Shown: in pieces, positions 25,984 through 35,000 of the stretch
How positions within the stretch are numbered: the stretch's first letter is position 1
How the letters are laid out: every line of letters starts with the position of its first letter
Notes under the pieces: model-generated
Seen by the model: only the letters and a program-made list of their open reading frames with translations
Database searches by the model: none
Told to the model about the DNA's origin: nothing
From: Streptomyces sp. NBC_00576
GTDB taxonomy: Bacteria > Actinomycetota > Actinomycetes > Streptomycetales > Streptomycetaceae
DNA: 64,000 nt
NCBI RefSeq assembly: GCF_036345175.1
Contig: NZ_CP107780.1
Coordinates: 2,604,001 to 2,668,000, forward strand
Direction: 5' to 3'
Position numbers and translations under genes: made by a program

Positions 25984-26012
25984 ACGTTATCGACAATCGT
26001 TTTCATTGTCAT
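25984..26012 (-). promoter_or_regulatory. Zur-box-like operator inside the promoter of the ten-gene operon
   Basis: The + strand reads GACAATCGTTTTCATTGTC at 25992-26010: GACAAT and ATTGTC arms around CGTTTTC. On the minus strand this core is ATGAAAACGATT, close to the AATGAAAATCATT-type core of actinobacterial Zur boxes. It lies within a promoter-like arrangement on the minus strand: ATGACA (-35, 26012-26007), a 17-bp spacer and TAACGT (-10, 25989-25984). A repressor bound here would block RNA polymerase, as Zur-Zn does at zinc-uptake genes. Assignment to Zur rather than another Fur-family member is from remembered consensus. Confidence 0.6.
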
Positions 26013-26052
26013 CTGATGACCCGACGATTACCGAACCGAGATTGCGAGACCC

Positions 26053-27567
26053 GTGACCCGTCCCCCACGCCGTACGGCCCTGCTGTGCGCCCTCCTGGCC
26101 GGCGCCGCAACCCTCATCCCCGCACCGACAGCCCAGGCCACCCCCACCCCCACACACATCCACTTCGGCACCTGCCCCGACTCCGTACCGAGGCCGACGG
26201 CGCCCGACACCGTCGAGTGCGGCTGGATCGAGGTACCCCTGAACTGGGACGCCCCGACGACAGACGGCCCACGGCTGCGGATCGCCGTCTCCCGGGTCCG
26301 CGCCTCCGGTACGGCCGCGGAGCGGCGCGGCATCCTCCTGGTGAACCCGGGCGGACCGGGCGGCTCCGGGCTGCCCTACGCGGTCACCAAGCGGGCCAAG
26401 CTGCCCGAGAGCGTGCGGCGGGCGTACGACGTGATCGGCTTCGACGCGCGTGGCACCGGCCTGAGTTCACCCGCCGACTGCGGTGCGATGGGCGGCCTGT
26501 TCGACGGCGACCGTCCGGGTGCGGACCCTGTACCCGTGGGCCCCCGGGCCGAGTCGGCGTACCTCCGCTCACTGCGCGCCCTCGCGGACGACTGCGCGGC
26601 GGGCGTCGGCGACGAGGCGCTGCCGTACCTCTCCACCGAGCAGACGGCACGGGACATGGACGCGATCCGTGCCGCCCTCGGCGAGCGCAGGACGAGCTTC
26701 CTCGGTGTCTCGTACGGAAGCTATCTCGGCGCCGCCTACGCGGCCCAATTCCCTTACCAGGTAGGGAAGATGGTGCTGGACAGTGTCGTCGGGCCGTGGG
26801 ACTGGTACGAGTTCGACGTCGTACAGAGCCGGGCGCTGTTGCGTCAGCGCGACACCTTTTTCACCTGGGCCGCCCGGCACCCGCACCGGTTCGGACTCGG
26901 CGACGACAGCCCGGCGGTGCGCGGCGCGTATCTACGGGTTCGGGACGGGCTTCGCGAGCGTCCCGTGGACGGGTTCGGGGCGGCGGCCTTCGACCGGGCC
27001 GTCTACCGCGCCCTCGGCCGCACCGAACGCTGGGCGGGCCTGGCCGACGGACTGCGTACGTACCTGCGGGACGGTACGCCTGGCACACTCCGCCCCGCGT
27101 CCGCCCTCGACTCTGCGGACTCACGCACCTTCGAGGCGGCGAACCGGACGGTGAAGTGCGCCGACGGCCCCGGTCCGACACCCGGACGCATCCTGGCCGA
27201 CCTCCACCGCACCCGCCGCCTGGACCCACAGCCCGTACTGACCGGCATGGAGGCATCGGCCTGCGCGTTCTGGCAGCACCGGCCCGCCCGTCGCACCCCC
27301 CTGGGCAGCCCCGTAGCCCCGCCCGTCCTCCTGATCGCCTCCGCCCACGACCCGGTCACCCCGATCGAGGGCGCTCGCGAACTGCGCCGCCTGCTGCCCG
27401 GCTCCCGCCTGGTCACCCTCGACGACGACTACTCCCACGGCGTGTTCGCGAGCCGGGGCAACGCGTGCGTGGACTCGACGGCCGCCGCCTATCTGGTCGA
27501 CGGGCGGGTGCCGTCGACGGACATGCGGTGCGCGGGGCCGGGGCTGCCGGTGGTGGCCGGTCCGTAG
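26053..27567 (+). CDS. Secreted alpha/beta hydrolase (SlpD/E, tripeptidyl-aminopeptidase-like)
   Basis: 504 residues with a signal peptide (RTALLCALLAGAATLIPAPTAQA). The hydrolase fold has ILLVNPGGPGGSG (oxyanion), YDVIGFDARGTGLS, the nucleophile elbow GVSYGSYLG (S220), the acid SAHDPVTP (D433) and the base DDYSHGVF (H462). The C-terminal TAP-like domain and cysteine pair are typical of Streptomyces secreted tripeptidyl aminopeptidases. Start GTG 26053. It is divergent from the metallophore operon, so the operator at 25984-26012 also lies in its upstream region. Confidence 0.88.
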   Translation: MTRPPRRTALLCALLAGAATLIPAPTAQATPTPTHIHFGTCPDSVPRPTAPDTVECGWIEVPLNWDAPTTDGPRLRIAVSRVRASGTAAERRGILLVNPGGPGGSGLPYAVTKRAKLPESVRRAYDVIGFDARGTGLSSPADCGAMGGLFDGDRPGADPVPVGPRAESAYLRSLRALADDCAAGVGDEALPYLSTEQTARDMDAIRAALGERRTSFLGVSYGSYLGAAYAAQFPYQVGKMVLDSVVGPWDWYEFDVVQSRALLRQRDTFFTWAARHPHRFGLGDDSPAVRGAYLRVRDGLRERPVDGFGAAAFDRAVYRALGRTERWAGLADGLRTYLRDGTPGTLRPASALDSADSRTFEAANRTVKCADGPGPTPGRILADLHRTRRLDPQPVLTGMEASACAFWQHRPARRTPLGSPVAPPVLLIASAHDPVTPIEGARELRRLLPGSRLVTLDDDYSHGVFASRGNACVDSTAAAYLVDGRVPSTDMRCAGPGLPVVAGP

Positions 27568-27577
27568 CGCGACCCGG

Positions 27578-27622
27578 GCGTACCCCGTCGCAACCGGAAG
27601 GGGGGCGACCGACGGGGTACGC
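27578..27622. terminator. Bidirectional terminator hairpin
   Basis: A perfect 13-bp stem, GCGTACCCCGTCG and CGACGGGGTACGC, around a 19-base loop, in the 73-bp gap between convergent genes. Confidence 0.75.
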
Positions 27623-27640
27623 ACCGGCCACACGCCGGGA

Positions 27641-28564
27641 TTACGACAGCTGCGACTGCACCTGCGAGGAGATCAGCTCCAGGTGGTCCAGGTCGTCGAG
27701 GTCGAGGATCTGGAGGTAGAGCCGCTGGGAGCCGATCTCGACGTACCGGCCGATCTTGTCCACGACCTCGGCCGGGGTGCCCGCCAGGCCGTTGGCCTTC
27801 AGCTCGTCGACCTCGCGGCCGATCGCGGCGGCGCGCCGGGCCACTTCCTGGTCGTCCTTGCCGACACAGACCACGAGCGCGTTCGAGTACGTCAGCTCGC
27901 CGGCCTTGCGGCCCGCCTGCTCGGCCGCCGCACGCACCCGCCCGAACTGGCGCTCGGCGTCCTCGACCGACCCGAACGGCATGTTGAACTCGTCGGCGTA
28001 CTGCGCGGTCAGCCGCGGGGTGCGGGTCGCGCCGTGGCCGCCGACGAGTACGGGGATCTTCGCCTGCGCCGGCTTCGGTAGGGCCGGTGAGTCGGTGAGG
28101 TCGTAGTGCGTGCCGTGGTGACTGAACGTTTCACCGGCCCCTGTCCCCCACAGGCCGGTGACGATCGCCAACTGTTCTTCGAGGCGGGCGAACTTCTCCT
28201 GCGGGAACGGGATGCCGTACGCCTTGTGCTCCTCCTCGAACCAGCCCGCGCCCAGGCCGAGTTCGACCCGGCCGCCGGACATCTGGTCGACCTGCGCGAC
28301 CTGGATCGCGAGGACGCCCGGGAGGCGGAACGTGGCGGCGGTCATCAGGGTGCCGAGGCGGATGCGCTTGGTCTCACGGGCGAGTCCGGCGAGGGTGATC
28401 CAGGCGTCGGTGGGGCCGGGCAGGCCGTCCCCTTCGCCCATGCGGAGGTAGTGGTCGGAACGGAAGAACGCGTCGAAACCAAGGTCCTCGGTGGCCTTCG
28501 CCACGGCGAGCAGGGTGTCGTAGGTAGCGCCTTGCTGGGGTTCGGTGAAGATGCGAAGATCCAT
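27641..28564 (-). CDS. LLM-class F420-dependent oxidoreductase
   Basis: 307-residue luciferase-like TIM-barrel enzyme. Family features include LRIFTEPQQGATYDTLLAVAK, GFDAFFRSDHYLRMG, IRLGTLMTAATFRLPGVLA, VELGLGAGWFEEEHKAYG and PVLVGGHGATRTPRLTAQYADE. These are typical of the actinobacterial F420-dependent LLM proteins; the substrate is unknown. The ATG at 28564 gives the standard N-terminus; a five-residue upstream extension is possible but unlikely. Confidence 0.88.
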   Translation of the reverse strand: MDLRIFTEPQQGATYDTLLAVAKATEDLGFDAFFRSDHYLRMGEGDGLPGPTDAWITLAGLARETKRIRLGTLMTAATFRLPGVLAIQVAQVDQMSGGRVELGLGAGWFEEEHKAYGIPFPQEKFARLEEQLAIVTGLWGTGAGETFSHHGTHYDLTDSPALPKPAQAKIPVLVGGHGATRTPRLTAQYADEFNMPFGSVEDAERQFGRVRAAAEQAGRKAGELTYSNALVVCVGKDDQEVARRAAAIGREVDELKANGLAGTPAEVVDKIGRYVEIGSQRLYLQILDLDDLDHLELISSQVQSQLS

Positions 28565-28835
28565 GCCCCCATCCTGCACGGTCGAACACCGGTCAACCCC
28601 ACCGGTGCCCCCTGCCCCACGCCTCCCCGGGCGGGTGAAAAACCGTCAACCCCGCGTGAGGTGCGGCTCCGCACCAGTGACCCCTCACGGCGGTGATCGT
28701 TGGCTCCGTCGGTGCCGGCCCGACCGGCGCCCGCACCGGCATCGACCGGCCGGCCAGTTCGATTGCCGGCCCGCTCGTTTCCGGCGCGCACCCGTGTCGG
28801 CCCCTTCGGGGGCCAGGGGCCGAGGAGGCCGTCCA

Positions 28836-29006
28836 TTGTCCGAAGAAGTCGTGCCGCAGCAGGCGGGGCCCGCACAGCCGAAGGGGCTGCTGCAGCAGAT
28901 GGAGGAGATGATGGCCGCGCTGAACGCGGATTTGTCCGCGCTGGATGCGGACCTTCAGTCGGCGGGGGTGTCGTCGGCGTCCGCGAAGGAGACTGAGGCG
29001 GGTTGA
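28836..29006 (+). CDS. Small acidic helical protein with TTG start (hypothetical)
   Basis: A 56-residue protein, SEEVVPQQAGPAQPKGLLQQ followed by a heptad-like MEEMMAALNADLSALDADLQ, so probably a short coiled coil. The open frame extends far upstream but that part is low-complexity Arg/Pro, typical of a shadow frame. TTG 28836 is preferred because GAGGAGG sits 8-9 bases upstream and the composition changes exactly there. No family was recognised. It lies upstream of a convergent repeat and opposite the 29151 gene. Confidence 0.5.
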   Translation: MSEEVVPQQAGPAQPKGLLQQMEEMMAALNADLSALDADLQSAGVSSASAKETEAG

Positions 29007-29009
29007 CGG

Positions 29010-29115
29010 CGGCCCCTGCCGGGGGCTCCGCCCCCAGACCCCCGTTCGGCCTGAACGGCCTCGTCCTCAATCTCCCCCAGAGGGGGGACCCCCAGACGGG
29101 CCGAGATTGCCCGGG
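29010..29115 (-). repeat. Terminator-like convergent repeat
   Basis: Minus-strand copy of the element at 3701-3825, 8285-8397 and 58819-58922. On the + strand it shows GCCGGGGGCTCCGCCCCCAG (hairpin), ACCCCCGTTCGGCCTGAACG and GGCCTCGTCCTCAA, with an extra CCCCCAGAGGGGGGACCCCC segment as in the 3701 copy. It lies between convergent small genes. Confidence 0.6.
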
Positions 29116-29150
29116 CCGAGCTGCAAAGCTCGGCCCCCTGTTAGACAGGG

Positions 29151-29624
29151 CTACCCAGCCACCCGCTCCGCTCCCCCCGCCGCCTCCCTGGCCGCCAGTT
29201 TGCGGAGCATCTCCAGGACTCGGTCGCGGGACTCGTCCGCCGCGTCGATGGATTCCATGCACTGCCAGTACGTCGTCTCGTCGTCCGCCGCGCTGGCGAT
29301 GCCGACGAGGGCTATGCCGGCCTCGCCGAGGAGGTTGCCGAGGCAGAGGAGGGTCTGGCGGGCGTCACCCAGCTCGGTGAGCTGGGCCGCGCGTAAGTCG
29401 CCGATGGCGAGGCTTGGTTCGTCCAGTACACCGCAGCCCCGGCCTGCCAGTTCGGTCAACCCCAGTGCCTCGCCCCGCAGTTCGGGTGGCCCGGTGACTG
29501 CGAGGCGGCTGCCTATCGCCTGCGCGAGGGCCTGCGCCTGCCACACCTCCGCCAGGGTCTGGGACACACCTTCGCTGATCGCGAGGGCATGTCTGCTCGT
29601 CAGAATGAGCTGCACCGCGTCCAT
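29151..29624 (-). CDS. Hypothetical protein, DUF6099-like
   Basis: 157 residues beginning MDAVQLILTSRHALAISEGV, predicted almost entirely helical, with WQAQALAQAIGSRLAVTGPP, RGCGVLDEPSLAIGDLRAAQL and TTYWQCMESIDAADESRDRV. It looks like a conserved Streptomyces protein that I associate with DUF6099; that name is from memory. The function is unknown. ATG 29624 is chosen for GGGGGCAG upstream and family-like start; 18 more residues are open upstream. No signal or membrane segment. Confidence 0.6.
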   Translation of the reverse strand: MDAVQLILTSRHALAISEGVSQTLAEVWQAQALAQAIGSRLAVTGPPELRGEALGLTELAGRGCGVLDEPSLAIGDLRAAQLTELGDARQTLLCLGNLLGEAGIALVGIASAADDETTYWQCMESIDAADESRDRVLEMLRKLAAREAAGGAERVAG

Positions 29625-29783
29625 GCGCTGCCCCCGTCTGTCCTCGACGCGCTTTTCGCACGTCCGCCCGAACTCCACCGTCCACTACCCAGAGTGAAGG
29701 CCTGTGGGGCGAAAAGCCAGAGGAAGGCGGAAATCTGCGGACAACAAATGGGAAACGGACCGCCGCTTTACTCCGGAGAGTAA

Positions 29784-30125
29784 TTATTCTGCCGCCGGGA
29801 ACCTCCGTTCATTGCGGTCGATCTTCGCGTCGAGAGCCGTCAGCGCGTCGATCCCGAGCACCTCGCACAGTTGGAGCAGATACGCGAGCACGTCCGCGAC
29901 CTCGTCGGTCACCCGGTGGGCGGTGTCCGGGTCCTCCATCACCCGCGCCGACTCCTCGGGCGTCAACCACTGGAAGATCTCGACCAGTTCGGACGCCTCC
30001 ACACTGAGCGCGGCGGCGAGGTTCTTGGGGGTATGGAACGGCTGCCAGTTCCGTGCCGCCGCGAAGTCGGCCAGTCTGCGCTGGAGTTGCGCCACGTCCA
30101 ACTCGGCATGCCCCTTGTCCGTCAC
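29784..30125 (-). CDS. MazG-like nucleotide pyrophosphohydrolase
   Basis: 113 residues of the all-alpha NTP-PPase (RS21-C6/MazG-like) fold. FHTPKNLAAALSVEASELVEIFQWL contains the ExxE metal-binding helix and DEVADVLAYLLQLCEVLGID the ExxD helix. The family hydrolyses non-canonical or surplus (d)NTPs to monophosphates. GTG 30125 overlaps the upstream ATPase stop (GTGA), so both are co-translated. Confidence 0.85.
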   Translation of the reverse strand: MTDKGHAELDVAQLQRRLADFAAARNWQPFHTPKNLAAALSVEASELVEIFQWLTPEESARVMEDPDTAHRVTDEVADVLAYLLQLCEVLGIDALTALDAKIDRNERRFPAAE

Positions 30126-31294
30126 GGCTTAAGGTGTACCACCGTCACCCCCTCCACCCCCTCCGCCCAGGACGCGTCGCTCACCGTCCCGAGAAGGCGG
30201 ATGTGCCCGCGGTCGCACATCCGGGCCGCCAGCCGCAGGAGTTCCGCGCGCTGGTGCACGTCGAGAGCCCGGTCGAAACCGTCGGCCAGGACCGTCAGTG
30301 ACTGGAGGGCGTCTGGCACCTCGCCGGGCCGGTCGACCGCCAGGACCCCAGGGCCGGTCAGCAGGACCAGCGCCAGGCCCGCGTACCTCAACTCGCCGTC
30401 GCCCAGCCTGCCGAAGTGGGTGAGCAGACCGTCGCCCCGGTCGAGTACGGCACGGACGCGGCCGTCGGCTACCTGGTCGGCCCGTACGTCCGTGACCGGG
30501 CCCGCGCAGCCCTCGCGGACGGCGGCGACCAACAGCCCGTGGCGGATGGAACATTCGGACCGTGTGCGCCACAGGACCTCGGCCAGGTTGTCGCAGCCCG
30601 GCAGGAGCCGCCCGCTGCTCACCGGGACCGCCCCGCGCATCCGATCGGGCAGCGGATCACAGGCGAAGACGGAGCGCAGCGCGACCACCATCTGCTCGGC
30701 GGCGGCGATGACTTGGCGCTGCCCGTCCGTCTTCCCGGCCACCCGCAGCGGCAGCAGGGCCGTACCGAGCCGGTCGTCCGGCATCGGGGCGCGGGTGACC
30801 GACGCCGAACCGGCGGTGTGCCAGGCGGCCTGGACGGCGCGCCGGCTGGGATCGCGGAGGGCCGTCTCCAGCAGGACCACCCCGCCGGCGCTCAACCGCT
30901 CGCCCACGATGCGCAGTTCGGGTTCGGCCTGGACGGCGACGTCGAGCCGTACGGGACCCTCGGGGCCGTCCGCCGTGCAGCCGATGCGGAAGCCGCGCCG
31001 GCGCTGGGCGTCGGGGCGGGCGCGTTCCGGTACGCAGGCGGCCGGGTCGGGGAACGCCTCCCCGACGGCGGCGCCGGAGCCGAGGCGGGCCAGCGACTCG
31101 TACGCCCTGAGGGCGGTCGACTTGCCGCTGCCGCTCGGCCCGGCGAGAAGGGTGAGCCGTCCGATCGGGAAACCGGCCCGGCGGTGCCCCGCGTAGGCGG
31201 ACAGCCTCAGCTCGGTGAGGCTCGGCCGGTCGGGACGCGGCGCCCTCTGCGCTGCGGCGGCCGGGGAAGGCGGTAAGTCCAGTGACAGGGTCAT
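30122..31294 (-). CDS. AAA/ABC-type ATPase (RecF/OLD-like P-loop protein)
   Basis: 390 residues. An N-terminal P-loop LTLLAGPSGSGKSTALRAYE is followed by a long variable middle and a C-terminal GDGELRYAGLALVLLTGPGVLAVDRPGE, equivalent to the signature and Walker B of SMC/RecF-like ATPases (here VDRP rather than DEP). HIRLLGTVSD follows. The role is unknown. ATG 31294 (MTLSLDLPP) is the likely start. It is coupled to a MazG-like gene, hinting at nucleotide or phage-defence-related metabolism, but that is only context. Confidence 0.65.
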   Translation of the reverse strand: MTLSLDLPPSPAAAAQRAPRPDRPSLTELRLSAYAGHRRAGFPIGRLTLLAGPSGSGKSTALRAYESLARLGSGAAVGEAFPDPAACVPERARPDAQRRRGFRIGCTADGPEGPVRLDVAVQAEPELRIVGERLSAGGVVLLETALRDPSRRAVQAAWHTAGSASVTRAPMPDDRLGTALLPLRVAGKTDGQRQVIAAAEQMVVALRSVFACDPLPDRMRGAVPVSSGRLLPGCDNLAEVLWRTRSECSIRHGLLVAAVREGCAGPVTDVRADQVADGRVRAVLDRGDGLLTHFGRLGDGELRYAGLALVLLTGPGVLAVDRPGEVPDALQSLTVLADGFDRALDVHQRAELLRLAARMCDRGHIRLLGTVSDASWAEGVEGVTVVHLKP

Positions 31295-31387
31295 ATCCGG
31301 ACCGTAGGCCTCCGCCGGCAAGGCGAACCGTTCCGCCCGCCGCACCTTCCTACGAACGGGGGACCGGATCCGCCTGTGAGGCCGGTC

Positions 31388-31777
31388 TCAGTGTCCGGGG
31401 TGGCCGGCTCCTCCCATGAGCCCCGCGACCTCCGTGCCGGGCGGGGTGAGAAGGAACACGTTCCGGTCGACCCGGTGCATCCCGCTCGCCAGGCCGAAGA
31501 CGACGCCCGTGCTGAAATCGAGGACCCGCTTGGCGGTGTCCGTCTCGGCGCCCGTCAGATCGAGGAGCACCGGGATGCCCGCCATCAGCGTCTCGGCGAC
31601 CTCGCGCGCGTCCGCGAAGACATTGACGCGCAGGACGACGAAACGCCGCCTGGCCTCGGTTTCCGCCTCGGGTATCGACCGGTGGCCCACAGCGGACGGC
31701 CAGGCGTCCCGGCCTCTCAGCGGTACGACCTGAGCGAGCCCCTCCCACTGTTCGTCGGTGACATCGTGGCTGTTCAT
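31388..31777 (-). CDS. SepF-family cell division protein paralogue
   Basis: 129 residues with the SepF beta-alpha core: RFVVLRVNVFADAREVAETLMAGIPVLLDLTG, ETDTAKRVLDFSTGVVFGLASGMHRVDRNVFLLTPP. SepF anchors FtsZ to the membrane. The main sepF of actinobacteria sits in the division cluster and has a longer N-terminal amphipathic helix, so this short stand-alone gene is probably one of the paralogues Streptomyces carry. ATG 31777 has GGAG 9 bases upstream. Confidence 0.8.
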   Translation of the reverse strand: MNSHDVTDEQWEGLAQVVPLRGRDAWPSAVGHRSIPEAETEARRRFVVLRVNVFADAREVAETLMAGIPVLLDLTGAETDTAKRVLDFSTGVVFGLASGMHRVDRNVFLLTPPGTEVAGLMGGAGHPGH

Positions 31778-32070
31778 CGGCGCACTCCGCCCTGGCTCGC
31801 ACTGACAGTCTGCATCAGCCAATTCTTACTCATGGTCACCCGATCGGCCCAATACGACACGCTCAGCGACCCCCTATGTGAGAAACATCCGAACATCTAT
31901 ACGTACCTCACAGCACTGACACTCTGGCTGTGCAGCGGGCGTAACCGCTCATGATCGGATCACGTGACATCGACGTAACGGGCAATTCGTACGCTTACCG
32001 GTAGCAGGCCCGGCATGGAGAAAGCCAGCGAAGGCCGGCGAAAGACGGAGAGAGACGAGAAAGGCAGCAC

Positions 32071-35000
32071 GTGACCACAACCCCCACGACAACGCAGGTG
32101 CGCACCGTGTGCTCGTACTGCGGGGTGGGCTGCGGAATCGTGCTGGACGTCGGACTGGGACCCGACGGCAGGCGGACGGTCTTCAAGGCGTCCGGGGACA
32201 AGGCCCACCCCGCGAACGCCGGGCGGCTGTGCACCAAGGGTGCGACCACCGCCGACATGCTCAGCGCGCCCGGCCGGCTGACCACCGCGCTGGTCCGGGA
32301 CGGTCTGGACGACCGGGGCGAGGAACTGGTCCCCGCGCCCGTCGCGGACGCGATCGCGGAGACCGCGCGACGGCTGCGTGCGATCGTCGACGAGCACGGG
32401 CCGGACGCCGTGGCCTTCTACGTCTCCGGGCAGATGGGCCTCGAGGCGCAGTATCTGGCGAACAAGCTGGCCAAGGGGTTCGTCGGCACGAACCAGATCG
32501 AGTCGAACTCCCGGCTGTGCATGGCGAGCGCGGGCACCGGATACAAGCTCTCGCTGGGCGCCGACGGGCCGCCCGGCTCGTACGACGACTTCGACCACGC
32601 CGATGCCTTCCTCGTCATCGGGTCGAACATGGCCGACTGCCATCCGATCCTGTATCTGCGCATGATGGAGCGGGTCAAGGCGGGGGCCAGGCTCATCGTC
32701 GTCGACCCACGGCGTACCGCCACCGCTGCCAAGGCCGATCTGTTCCTGCAGATCAAGCCCGGGACGGATCTGGCGTTCCTCAACGGTCTCCTCCATCTCC
32801 TGCACGCCGACGGGTACACGGACCCGGAGTTCATCGCCGCCCACACCGAGGGCTGGGAGGAGATGCCGGCCTTCCTCGCCGACTATGCGCCGGACGCCGT
32901 CTCCGCGATCACCGGTATCCCCGAGGACGACATCCGGGAGGCGGCGCGGATCATCGGTGAGGCCAGTGCGTCCGGTGAGTGGATGAGCTGCTGGACCATG
33001 GGGCTCAACCAGTCCACGCACGGCACCTGGAACACGAACGCCCTGGTCAATCTGCATCTCGCCACCGGCACGATCTGCCGCCCCGGCAGCGGTCCTTTCT
33101 CCCTCACCGGGCAGCCCAACGCCATGGGCGGCCGGGAGATGGGGTACATGGGGCCGGGACTACCCGGGCAGCGGTCCGTACTCGTCGACGAGGAGCGGGC
33201 GTTCGTCGAGGATCTGTGGGAGCTGCCGGCCGGCACGCTCCGCAAGGACGGCGCCGGGCACGGCACGATCGAGATGTTCCGGCGGATGGCCGAGGGGCAC
33301 ATCAAGGCCTGCTGGATCATCTGTACCAATCCGGTCGCCTCGGTCGCCAACCGCCGTACCGTCATCGAGGGCCTGGAGGCGGCAGAGTTCGTCGTCACCC
33401 AGGACGTGTTCGCCGAGACCGAGACCAACGCGTACGCCGATGTCGTCCTGCCCGGCGCGATGTGGACCGAGGCGGAGGGCGTCCTCGTCAACAGCGAGCG
33501 CAATCTCACCCTGGCCCAGGCCGCCGTCGACCCGCCCGGTGACGCCATGGCCGACTGGCGGATCATCGCTGCCGTCGCGCGCGCGATGGGGTTCGAGGGG
33601 TTCTCGTACGAGAGTGCTGAGGACGTCTTCGAGGAGCTCAAGCGGGCGTGGAACCCGAAGACCGGGTGGGATATTCGCGGAGTCACGTACGAGCGACTGC
33701 GGGAGACTCCCGTGCAGTGGCCGGCCGCCTCGGCGGACGGGCCCGCGCGCAATCCCATCCGGTACCGGGAGATGGAGGGCGAGGGGCTGCGGTTCCCCAC
33801 GGCCAGCGGGCGTGGTGTCTTCTTCGGTCGGCCGTATCTGCCCGCCGCCGAACTGCCCGACGACGACTTCCCGTTCGTCCTCAACACCGGGCGCGTGCAG
33901 CACCAGTGGCACACCCTGACGAAGACGGGGAAGGTCGCCAAGCTCAACAAGCTGAACTCCGGGCCGTTCGTGGAGGTGCATCCCGAGGACGCGCGGGAGT
34001 TGGGGGTCGTGGACGGCGACTCGGTCGAGGTCGCGTCGCGGCGTGGACGGGCCGTGCTGCCGGCGGTCGTCACGGACCGGGTGCGGCCGGGGTGCGTCTT
34101 CGCGCCCTTCCACTGGAACGACCTCTTCGGGGAATACCTCAGCATCAACGCGGTGACGAGTGACGCGGTCGATCCGCTGTCCCTGCAGCCGGAGTTCAAG
34201 GTGTGTGCGGTGTCCTTGGTGAAGGTGCATCGCCCCGCGTCCCCGGTGCAGCAGCCCGCAGCCCCTCCCGCCTCCCTCCCTCAAGTCCTCCCTCAAGTGC
34301 CGGTCGCTGTACCGGAGTTCGCGTTCACGCCCGCTCCCCCGCCCGTTCTCAGCTCGCAGGAGCGCCAGTACCTCTCGGGTTTCCTCGCCGGGCTGCCCAG
34401 CGGCTCCGTGGGGATTCCCGTGCTGCCCGCCTCCGCTCCGTTCAGCGCCGAGCACGCCGACTGGGTGAACGGGATGCTCGCCGGCATGTACTCCAGGGCG
34501 GTGGACGCGCCGCCGCAGGAACGGGTCGGTGTCGGGGTCGAGGTGGACGGCCGCGAAGTCGTCGTTCTGTGGGCCTCACAGACCGGCAACGCCGAGGAAC
34601 TCGCCGGCGCGGCCGCCGAGCGGCTGAACGCCGGCGGTCACCGGGCGAGGCTCGTCGGCATGGACGAGGCCGATGTGACCGCCCTCGCGCGCAGTGCCGA
34701 TCTCCTCTTCATCACCAGTACGTTCGGCGACGGCGACGCCCCCGACAACGGCTCCGGCTTCTGGGACACGCTCTCCGGGGAGCAGGCACCGCGGCTCGAC
34801 GGCGTGCGGTACGCCGTACTCGCGCTGGGCGACTCCTCGTACGACGACTTCTGTGGGCACGGGCGCCGACTGGACGCGCGGCTGGACGAGTTGGGGGCGG
34901 TGCGCATCGCGCCGCGCACCGACTGCGAGCCCGATTTCGAGCCGTCGGCGGACGCGTGGCTCGACCAGGTGCTCGACGTGCTGGACACGAAGGACACGCA

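Noticed and set aside
31920..32070. GlnR box upstream of the nitrate reductase
   Set aside because: GTAAC and GTAC/TTAC pieces occur near 31976-32000, but spacing and the GAAAC half-site do not fit well enough to call.
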